64,000 nucleotides of DNA, taken from positions 2,790,001 through 2,854,000 of the forward strand of contig JACONQ010000004.1 in assembly GCA_014281115.1 (NCBI GenBank). The letters run 5' to 3'. A program made the position numbers and the translations under genes. This document shows, one piece after another, positions 56,206 through 64,000 of this stretch (position 1 is its first letter; every line of letters starts with the position of its first letter). Source of the DNA: Laburnicola sp. R22_1. Taxonomy: Eukaryota > Ascomycota > Dothideomycetes > Pleosporales > Didymosphaeriaceae. Below the pieces are notes generated by a model. The model did no database searches. It was not told where the DNA came from and worked only from the letters and a program-made list of their open reading frames with translations.

Positions 56206-57335
56206 ATGTTTCGAGCTCACGGAGTCGCTCCTCGCCCTCTTACTGCCGCGCAGGCGCGTCGCCCGCCAACTATACCCCGAGGGCTTACAACTAAAGGCCA
56301 TAGGCTGGATCCCCGTCGTCGCCTCGATATTTATCGCTTTCTGCTACTTGGCTAGCGCCACGACGATATCGCAGATTTAGTAGACGTGTCGTTGTCAGAG
56401 GTGTATAAAATTAAGCGAAACTTGAAGCTCTACGGTATAGGAGCACTCGCAAACCCAGCAGCCCCAACGTTGTACTCGGCCGCCCGCGTAAATTATCGTC
56501 TGACGATGAGCAGGCGCTGTACGATGAGCTGTTTCAGAGCGGTTGGATGTATCAGGACAAGATTGTATACTGGCTGTGGATGGAGAGAGGCGTTCAGGTA
56601 CACTAATCCACTATTAGTCGACTGTTAAAGGATCGCGACTGGAGCGAGCGAGCCCTACGGCCTATATCAATACTGCGCAATGAGGAGCTCTATAAGGCTT
56701 ACTGGAGGAGTATAAGGCAATTTATCGCCGCCGACTTGGTGTTTCTTGACAAGTCTATTTTTAACGAGAAGACTGGCTGGCGCCACAGGGTGTATGCCCT
56801 AATTGGGTTTACTAATCGATATTTCCAGGACGTACGGCGTGGCAAAACTTGGGCTATTCTCCTAGCGTATACAGTTGACGGTTACCTGCCCTGTATAGGT
56901 ATAAAGGAGGGCTATTTTAGCCATAAGGACTTTATTAATTGGATCCGCAATTCGCTGTTGCCCACGCTCCGGGCGGCGTATGGCTAGAAGCCTATAGTTA
57001 TAATACTCGACAACGTCTTAATTTATACAAACTGGGAGGTGGTGAGAGTTATTGAGGAAGCTGGCCATATTGTTAGATTTCTGCCACCGTATTCGCCTGA
57101 TTTTAACCTAATTAAGCTTACCTTTGGAGTCCTAAAGGCCTGGATCCGCCGCAACTACTGCTATGTACGGTGGCGCTTTAACAACTTTGGCGACTTTCTA
57201 AGGGGCGCTATCCGCGAAAGTCGCTGCGATCGGTTCGCGAAAAAGCACTTTAAGCACGCTACCGACGGCGTGTATAGGATAGAGAACCAGGAGCAGCTCT
57301 GGGAGGCACGTAGGGAGATGTGCAGGTGGCAGTAG
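56206..57335 (+). pseudogene. Element D transposase (Tc1/mariner, DDE_3 type), inactivated
   Basis: ATG at 56206 lies directly after the TIR. N-terminal HTH part: RHDDIADLVDVSLSEVYKIK. A frameshift near 56,460 leads to GRPRKLSSDDEQALYDELFQ and STISRLLKDRDW. The catalytic core reads LVFLDKSIFNEKTGWRH, IILDNVLIYTNWEV and PYSPDFNLIKLTFGVLKAWI. In relatives the last block reads PIEL; here Pro is Leu and the catalytic Glu is Lys. Both need one C-to-T or G-to-A change. Stops occur at 56,374 (G*RHDD), in VH*STI and in AYG*KP. Dead enzyme. Confidence 0.85.
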
Positions 57336-57449
57336 AGCGTAGAGTAGAGCGTAGAGTTGTTAGGATAGACGTTAAACTTGCCAAGGTGAGTACTAAGTAA
57401 AGTAGTGACGTAATTACGTAAAGTCCATGCTCTGCAATTATCGTTAACT

Positions 57450-59349
57450 CAGCCAGTAACCCTACTACCCACAGCGCCCCTACTACCCATACTTACGAAC
57501 CCTGCGGCGGCAGTAGCTGTCTTATAGTGCTGCTTATACTTCTTTAGGTTATCTTATAGGTGCCTAATAACTCCATCCTTCAGCTTAAAGCGCTTACTAA
57601 CCGCGATTTTATAGAGTTCTCCTCTAACGCTTGATATCTCCTTAAGATCTTTGATAGTCCACTTTTCTGATATCGCCATATCTTGAGCCTGCTCGTAGTT
57701 CTTACGATCGTCCTCTAGCTGCTAGTTGATTAGCCAGCTGAAAAACTCCCTTACTGTTGCCCTTGTATCCTTCTGGCCACTTACAGGGCTTGAGCTGACG
57801 ATTGGGAGGGCGCTGCCTGGCGTACGCGGACGCTGACTTGGTAGAGGTGAGTAGTACTGCTGCAGCTGTTGAAGCTGCGATGGAAGAGCTGGCGGTATAG
57901 AGTAAGCAGGATAACCTATTTGGGGCGCTATAGGTACTGCAGGCTGACCAAATCCGACAGTATTTTGCTGTAACTAGACGCTCTCACGCTGGAGCTTGAG
58001 CAGCTTGTGTTTCTCGTCGCGCCAGCGAGCCTTGTTAATAGCTCTCTGGCGCTCCTTCTGGCGCTTACGTCGCTCGTAGTTACGCCAGAAGTCGCCCTCA
58101 CTGTTGCTCCCATTGCTCTCCGAGTTGCTATAATAACCGCCACGCTGGGCTTTTAAGCGCTTTTTACTAGCACCTCTCTAACGCTTTAGCTAGTTGCTGC
58201 CGCCAGCAGGGCTCTGCTAGTAGTCGATAAGAGTTATTAGCGGCGCGAGGAGCTTAGTCTGGCCAGCAACGATCGCGTTCGCCCAGGACTTTGAGTCGGC
58301 AGCTCCAATAGCGTAGTGCTCGTGGTTGGGCGTTACCTAGCACCAGTTCCTAAAGTTTGTACACTCACTATTGCGATAGAGCTAGTGCTAATGAAGGCTT
58401 CTCTCCCAGTCCTGCGCTGACGACAAGCTCTCTACGCGCTGTATAGCCCTTGACTCGTTAAGGAGCTGCTATTGATGGCGCGTCTGCTTTTCTAGCTGTG
58501 GAGTCACCTCACCCACGTCAGACAATGGGTTGTTGAACAATTAATTACGCTTAAAGGCCTTTTCGAGAGCCTTAGCCTTAACGCGCACCTTAAAGGTAGC
58601 CTCTACAAGCTGGACGCCCGGCGATTTGCTGACCTGGTACTCGATAGCTTTAAAAAGCTTGTCCTCCTCCACCTGGCTAAAGTCGGCCAGCGTTACTAGT
58701 ATTTTTCGCGACTTTACGCCCGCTCGAAAAGCCACCGTACGGCTCTCAAAGTCAAACTCACGCCCACTAAGTTGAGCCTCTGGCTGCTCCAGCATATCGT
58801 TTATAACTTTCTCCGCTATATTAAGCCACTAAAAATAGTGGCTGTGTCTCTCTGGTGGGCGGTGAACAGCGCTCTTGCTGTTGACGATAAGCTTATAGTC
58901 TACCTCTAGGTCAAATTCCGCTCGCGAACCCAGCGACGACGATAAACTAAGTAGTGGAGGGTGGAGAGGCTCACACGCGCGTGGCGTAGTGGGCGACGAT
59001 AGCGGCAGCGTGCTCTCGATAGTGAGGTCAATACAGGAGGCTCTACTGGTGGCGGCGATGACAAGGGTAGAGCCTGCTGTCTATTTGTAGTGTTCTGCGT
59101 ACTAACTAAAGCAAGGGCAGCCCGATTGACTGCTAGGGCACTGTTAGCCCAGCGTCGCGCGCGAGTTATTGGGCCCTTACCGGTACCGCTCGCCAGGCGC
59201 CCTCTAGTACTCCCACTGGGAGCTTTCTTAGGGGCCTTCTTGCTGCTCTTACGGGCTGTACGCGCCTTTGCAGCTGCTCAGTCGCCCTCAGTTTGCTCTC
59301 CAGGCCGTGAGGGGGCCCTACGCACCCTCTGTGGGCGATCTCCAGCCAT
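57450..59349 (-). pseudogene. Element D second gene, unknown accessory protein, decayed
   Basis: ATG at 59349 is 6 bp inside the right TIR: MAGDRPQRVRRAPSRPGEQT, then a stop. After frameshifts a long minus-strand reading is visible: MLEQPEAQLSGREFDFESRT and KSRKILVTLADFSQVEEDKL (58541-58795), EGDFWRNYERRKRQKERQRA, then SSPVSGQKDTRATVREFFSW and KWTIKDLKEISSVRGELYKI near 57,600. It looks like a DNA- or protein-binding helical protein with basic linkers. I do not recognise a named family. Several stops and indels make it non-functional. Confidence 0.6.
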
Positions 59350-59355
59350 TTCGAC

Positions 59356-59551
59356 GGACTACTCCACCAGAAAAAGCGTCAGTATAGCCCTATACACGTA
59401 TTTGTACAGCCTCACGACTTACTAACAGTTGTTCAACAGTTTATAGGCTGTTATCGACGCGTCACAGTCAAATTTACGATTTGTATGAGGCTCCCCGCGC
59501 GCGCGCAAATTCTCGGATGCCGCCAAGATTTCTACCGATTTTTGCACGCGA
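59356..59551 (-). repeat. Element D right TIR
   Basis: Inverse of 56010-56205, three C/T differences. The right arm keeps C at each. Confidence 0.9.
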
Positions 59552-59723
59552 TAGTTGGCCCTCTGGGCGTCTTAATCAACGTCATCGCCTCTATTTGTAC
59601 TCCGCAGGCTTAACAGCTTCTTAAGCAGTGCTAGATAATTAGCAACACTTAATTAGAGGCAGATTACAAAGTTAAAACGCTGGAGATTGTTAAGCTAGTA
59701 AAGATAAGGTGGAACTCCTATTA
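59552..59723 (+). pseudogene. hAT transposase, third piece
   Basis: Resumes VGPLGVLINVIASICTPQA*Q and ends LEADYKVKTLEIVKLVKIRW, then NSYY, the segment that in hAT transposases precedes the C-terminal dimerisation region. Element E splits the YY codon border at TA. Stops at CAA/CAG-type or TGG sites. Confidence 0.75.
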
Positions 59724-61638
59724 CCGTGGGTCACCACCTGGTGCACGGCCCCACCTGGTGCACGGTTTCCAGATGCCCACACCCACAACTTTTGCAGCTG
59801 TAGAGTCGCATATATATTGTATTATCGCGAGATTTTTTAGTGGAGGGCTTTTAAGGACCTATTTGATTGATTGGTAACGATAAACTACGTGCGATACCTC
59901 TGTGGGAGGCGTACTTTGCGGGTGCGCGTGGCAGGGCCGGGTGTAGGCACCACATCAACTACAGATGATATATCCACACCAACATCCTCTGTCTCCTCAG
60001 CGACTTGAGGAGGTGGTGCAAAGGCCTTTGACGGCGTCTATTACCCTTTTGGAGAATTGTATATCTTGTTGGAGTTGCTTTTTGGCTTCGCGCGCGATCC
60101 TAGCTTCTTCGCGCTGCACGGCCTTCTCGCGCTGTTCTTGAAGGCGTATTTCTTTGGCCACCTCTCTCATGCGCTGCCTCTCTTCAAGCATAGTAGCCTT
60201 CTCCTGCTTCTGCTGCTCCCTACGCTTAATCTCCTCAGACTTCTATTGTTGTAGTAGCTGCTCGTCGGCATCCTTTTATGCTTGGCGATCGCGGGCGTCC
60301 TTAACTTTAGATGGCGACCAGAATATAGCTCCACTATTATACTCCTACAGTGCCTTAAGTAATAGAGGCCTGCCACGTTGACAGCGCTTCTTCTCATTGA
60401 CAAAGGCCCCTCTGAGTCGCTCGTTTTCATGCTAGAGGAGCTGTTTTTGTACAGCCATCACGTGAATCGTCTGGCTTAGCTGTTGGGAGCGTCGATCATA
60501 GATATCCTCCACTACCTGGCGCAGTAATCGCTCAATCTTTCTCCAATCTGAAGCGCTGAGTACGGAAGTAGTACTATCGCTTAGTGAGGGCCTCTCAGTC
60601 TCCTCTATTTTAAACTTCTTAAGTATAGCCTCTAGGTCTAACGGCGAAAGCCCTGTGACTTGAAAAGCCGTTAAGATTGTCTTTTCCTTAAACGTTGTAT
60701 GCCAGGCCTTATAGAACAAGCGGAAGAAGTCTCTTTTTGTAATCGCGGAGATGCCCTGGCAGCTATACATGAACTCGGAGAGCTCGTTTAAGTAGGCAGT
60801 TGATAGAGGCTTGAAAAGGCAGACGTCAAGCGGCTGCAAGGTGTGGGTAGCGTGGGGAGGATAGATGGCCAGAAGAATCCGATTGTCGTCGCAAAACTTG
60901 ATAAACTCCATCGATATATGTGAGCCATGGCCGTCAAGGATAAGTAGACGATATAATCGTCTTGCCTTTGCTTTTGTTTCGCGATTAAACACCTGTTCAA
61001 GCCATGCGAGCCCTAGCTTGTTGTTGGTCCATCCACTAGGCGATGAGGCGAAGAAGGTTTTGTGCTCTGCAGGGTCGAAATCTTGAAGCCATGAGTCTTG
61101 TATCTTGCCAGAAACAGCCTGATAAATCAGCGCAGGCGTGAGATAGCTGCCGTCGGCGCAAATACAGGCTATCGTAGTTATCCACTCCCTGTTGCCGTCC
61201 TAGAGTGCTTGTTTTACGCCTCCGTGATCATATCGATGGCGGGAGAACACGCGCTTCATTTTTGACAGCACACTAATTAAGAAGCCCTTCTCATCCATAT
61301 TGTAGATATTGCGAGCCTCGATATCGTACTAAGTTATCTTCTGGTCTAGGAGCTTAAAATATAGGGCGTATTTGAAGGCAGAGTCAGCTCTGTGGCGTGT
61401 GGAATCGATGCCGGATGCCCATCGAGATACAAGCTCAATGTGATGCCGCGCAATAAAGCGATCAACCCAGTTATTTCCTGGCTCTTTTCCTGCTATTTCT
61501 GCTGCGAAATTCCGTATCATCTCCCTTGTAGGTGGTAGCCCTCGTACACAGAGCTTATCAATATATTGTACGAGCTCAGTTTCCTGTGTAGAGTTGAGAA
61601 GGCGCATATTATCGACTTTCTCCGCATAGCTGCCGATA

Positions 61639-63738
61639 CCATGTTTCATCACCCGACGATCGGCCCCACCTGACGATCGATTTGGCGGGGCCCGTGCGTA
61701 CAACTTTTGAAGCTGTACAACGCAATACAAATTGTATACAGGCTAGATTTTTTGGTGGAGAGCTTTTGAGGGGCATAGGAGACAATCGCGATACTTTATT
61801 AGGTGCGATAACGCTCAGGGAGCCGTAAAGAGCGACCCCGGCGTGTACGCGCTGGCGTAGGCGCCACATCTACAACAGATGAAAAGTTGTACTCTACATC
61901 CTCCTCATTAATTAAAGGAGGTGTAATAGCCTTCTCCTTGCCCTTACGCGTCACCTTGGAGGTGTTTTGGAGTAGGAGAGGAGCTTCTTGGATGCCTTTG
62001 GGGGCCTTGCTTTTGGTGCCCGAAGCGCCTGGGTTGACGCCAGGGCCCTGGGCGCGCTCCTCCTTTTGTATAGCCTTTGTACGCCTCCGCTCCTCCTGGA
62101 TAGCCTTCCTCTGCTCCTTCTCTTGCTCCTTAGCCTTTGCCTCCTAATCTTTTTGTGCCTGGCGTTGGCGAGCTTCCTTGACCTTTGTGGGGGACTAAAA
62201 CATGGCGCCACTAGCGTAATTTGTAGGTGGTTTAAGCAGTAGAGGCTTTCCTTGCGTAGGGCGCTTCTTCTGGGCTAGCGCTTCTCGTAAACGCTTATTT
62301 TCATGGTTTAGGAGGGCGTTGCGCACTGAAATTGAGTGCATAGTGCGGGAGAGCTGCCGGGACCCCTCAGCGTAAGTATCAGCGACAACCTGGCGCAAGA
62401 GTCTCTCAATTTTACGCCAATCTGAAGCGCTAAGTACAGAAGAGCTGCTATCGCTTGAGGATGGCCGCTCTGGGTCTATATTATTAAAGCGCTGAAGGAT
62501 TACTTGGGGGTTGAAAGGCACTAGGCCAGTGGCCTTAAAGGCGCTGCAGATCGTATTTTCTTGAAAGGAGCACTGCTAGGCCCTCTCAAACATAGTGAAG
62601 AAGTCGCGCTTTGTGACTCTTGAGAGGCCCTGGCACTTATTTAAATACTCAGTAAGTTTAGCAGAGTAGGTAGTGCTGAGAGGCTTGAATAGCGCGACGT
62701 CGAGCGGCTGGAGCGTATGGGTTGAATGAGGTGGATAGATGGCCAGGAGGATCTTATTTTGATCGCAGTAGTTAATAAACTCCATTGTAACATGCGATCC
62801 ATGGCCGTTAAGGAGTAGTAGACGATAATCGCGGCGCGCCTTTGCCTTAGTCTCCCTGTCAAACACCTGTTTGACCCATGCTAGGCCTAAATCGTTGTTC
62901 GTCCATCCACTTGGTGATACTGCAAAGAGAGCTTTGTGTGAGGAGTTGTTAAAATCTTGTAACTAGGTGTCTTGTATATTGTTTGACTGCGCTTGATAAA
63001 TCAAGCAAGGCGTAAGAGAGCTTCTATCAGCGCAAATATATGCCAGCGTCGTAATCTACTTGCGATTGCCGTCCTGGAGCATTTGTTTAATGCCGCCGCT
63101 CTTATAGCGCTGTTGGGAGAAGACACGCTTTATTTTTGACAGCACCCTAATTAGGAAACCCTTCTTATCTATATTGTACATGTGGCGCTTGTTGACGTTA
63201 TACTGCTCAATCTTTTTACGTAGGAGCTCGAAATATAGGGCGTACTTGAAGGCAGAGTCGGCGCGTTTACGTGAGGCGTCTATACCAGAGGTCCAGTGCG
63301 AAAGTAGGTCGACTTTGTGGCGTCGTATAAATCGGTCAACCTAGTTTTTGCCAGCAGGCTTCCTAGCTATTTCTGATGCGAAATTTCGTATCATCTCCTT
63401 TGTAGGGGGTAATCCTCGTTCGCAAAGGCCATCAATATATTGTAGAAGCTCAGTTTCCTGTTGGGAGTTGAGGAGGCGCTGGCTGTCGGCCAGCGCGTCG
63501 CGCGTGCCCTGCACCCTGCGATGCCGGCGCGACAACGTATTGCGATCGCAGCTATATTTTTGAGCGACTTTGGTGTAATTAGGCTTCTCAGAGATGCTTA
63601 GCGAGCTCAAATAGTTAAGAGCAGCACTTAATTTGGCCATATTCGTTGTATAGAGCGTTGCAAAAGGTGCCGAAGTTGGGCTGTTGAGGCGGAAAATCGA
63701 TCGTCCGGTGGGGCCGATCGTCAGGTGATGAAACACGG
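61639..63738 (-). mobile_element. Element F: pogo/Fot1-like transposon nested in E
   Basis: 2100 bp. Ends CC(A/G)TGTTTCATCACC... about 47 bp, with three mismatches. TA at 61637-61638 and 63739-63740. Removing F plus one TA restores the E frame (HRGV-IGSYAEKV). Confidence 0.9.
61799..63640 (-). pseudogene. Element F transposase (pogo/DDE_1), interrupted
   Basis: Starts MAKLSAALNYLSSLSISEKP. HTH1 VAQKYSCDRNTLSRRHRRV; HTH2 RGLPPTKEMIRNFASEIARK. The core reads YNIDKKGFLIR, LLLNGHGSHVTMEF (second Asp is Asn), THTLQPLDVALFKPL. The tail ends RTRRGRSLRLPERYRT at TAA 61801-61799. It keeps one reading frame from end to end but contains about six TAG/TGG-type stops (GKN*VDR, RK*ITT, DT*LQD, ERA*QC, MF*SPT, KD*EAK). 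Confidence 0.85.
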
Positions 63739-63957
63739 TAACCCCGCGGTGACGCTTCGACAGCAACGTTCGATCAACACCGTACTTTTTCGCAGTCTGA
63801 GTATAATTAGGCTTCTCTCCAAGCTTCAGCGATTTTAACGACTCTAGGGCAGCCTCCATTGGGTGTATATTGGTGGTGTAAAGCGATTCTGAAAGTGCGG
63901 GAGATTTGGTGTTGGCCGTGCACGAGGTGGGGCCGTGCACGAGGTGGTGACCCACGG

Positions 63958-64000
63958 TATAACTGTTTTACGCGCGCGCTCGAGCTCCGCATGCCTCTTA
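63958..64000 (+). pseudogene. hAT transposase, fourth piece, cut by the window edge
   Basis: After element E the outer frame continues CFTRALELRMPL, following WNSYY at 59,723. The rest lies outside the window. Confidence 0.6.

Larger units (their letters stand above)
56010..59551. mobile_element. Element D: Tc1/mariner-like transposon with 196-bp TIRs
   Basis: 3542 bp between TA copies at 56008-56009 and 59552-59553. The inverted repeats span 56010-56205 and 59356-59551 and differ at only three positions, all C/T transitions with T in the left arm. It holds two convergent decayed genes, each starting just inside a TIR. It interrupts the hAT frame between FLNEWRK and GPLGVLINV. Confidence 0.88.
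59885..63859 (-). pseudogene. Element E transposase (pogo/DDE_1), split by element F
   Basis: Starts MEAALESLKSLKLGEKPNYT at 63859, HTH1 AKKYGVDRTLLSKRHRGV. F lies between this and SYAEKVDNMRLLNSTQ at 61,630. HTH2 is RGLPPTREMIRNFAAEIA. The core shows YNMDEKGFLIS, LILDGHGSHISMEF, THTLQPLDVCLFKPL; all three Asp are kept. Stops (KIT*YD, QAL*DG, LL*HEN, QA*KD) and one frameshift near 60,030 before the tail TRTRKVRLPQRYRT break it. It is the least decayed pogo core after F. Confidence 0.85.
59724..63957 (-). mobile_element. Element E: pogo/Fot1-like transposon carrying element F
   Basis: 4234 bp including F; about 2132 bp without it. Ends CCGTGGGTCACCACCTGGTG... (left) and the near-inverse at right, with G/C differences (CTGGTG versus CTCGTG). 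TA at 59722-59723 and 63958-63959. The hAT frame continues beyond as YCFTRALELRMPL. Confidence 0.9.
49509..64000 (+). mobile_element. Decayed hAT transposon with nested insertions, right end beyond the window
   Basis: The left end is read as CAGAGTTGGCAACAATCAAG at 49509, preceded by CTAGTGCT (49501-49508), a candidate 8-bp target duplication. The first ~130 bp carry many CTTGA/TCAAG words in both orientations, as hAT subterminal binding sites do. The transposase can be followed in four pieces (49915-50519, 55444-56009, 59552-59723, 63958-64000) around insertions A-F. Removal of each insertion and one TA copy restores the same reading frame. The right end is not in the window. Confidence 0.85.

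Noticed and set aside
51366..63859. CRISPR or phage-like repeats
   Set aside because: The repeats are terminal inverted repeats with TA duplications; nothing has regularly spaced unique spacers, and the genome is eukaryotic.
49509..64000. Giant Starship-type element or retrotransposon
   Set aside because: No tyrosine recombinase, reverse transcriptase, integrase or LTR is seen; the whole stretch is explained by hAT, pogo-like, mariner-like and MITE parts.

Overview
The window looks like nuclear DNA of a filamentous ascomycete (Pezizomycotina). The genes have several short introns (about 45-155 nt) with GT-AG borders, one nuclear tRNA carries an intron, and the gene families are fungal: Fig1, FMP25, Hsp12-type, secreted GH32 and AA9 enzymes, and a Goodbye-type STAND receptor. 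A Dothideomycete is my best guess, from overall gene style and RIP-like transposon decay; this is inference, not something the sequence proves. Layout: 1-49 kb is an ordinary gene-dense region with 21 protein genes or gene remnants on both strands. In order these are an ASPM-like spindle protein (+), tRNA-Ser(UGA) (-), a LACTB2-type metallo-beta-lactamase-fold protein (-), an EFM5-type lysine methyltransferase (+), an HIT/HINT nucleotide hydrolase (+), a mitochondrial AUH-like enoyl-CoA hydratase (-), a PhyH-type dioxygenase (-), a secreted GH32 beta-fructosidase (-), the ERAD ubiquitin ligase Hrd1 (+), a decayed aminoglycoside-phosphotransferase-fold gene (-), a Ser/Pro-rich protein of unknown function (+), prenylcysteine oxidase (+), COG3/Sec34 (-), RCC1-repeat FMP25 (+), cytosolic serine hydroxymethyltransferase (-), Fig1 (-), an Hsp12-like stress protein (+), a five-exon NOD-like receptor with Goodbye, NACHT, repeat and zinc-finger-like parts (+), an AA9 polysaccharide monooxygenase (-), a YdeI-family protein (-) and VPS41 of the HOPS complex (+). 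A truncated 5' piece of a possible O-methyltransferase gene (-) follows. Most neighbours are unrelated housekeeping genes; I see no metabolic cluster. Several pairs share short divergent promoters (LACTB2/EFM5, COG3/FMP25). From 49,509 to the right edge the window is one nested transposon island. The outer unit is a decayed hAT element whose transposase reading can be followed across five insertions, all at TA dinucleotides. These are a 682-bp foldback MITE (A), two pogo/Fot1-like elements (B, C), a Tc1/mariner-like element with 196-bp terminal inverted repeats and two convergent genes (D), and a third pogo-like element (E) which itself holds a fourth (F). All transposases carry stops or frameshifts, many of them Trp-to-stop changes of the kind RIP produces. 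The most unusual signal is in the terminal repeats. All four pogo-like families have unrelated TIR sequences, yet each TIR holds two copies of its own box at exactly 17-bp spacing. The MITE, which shares element C's ends, has lost exactly one 17-bp unit from its left end.
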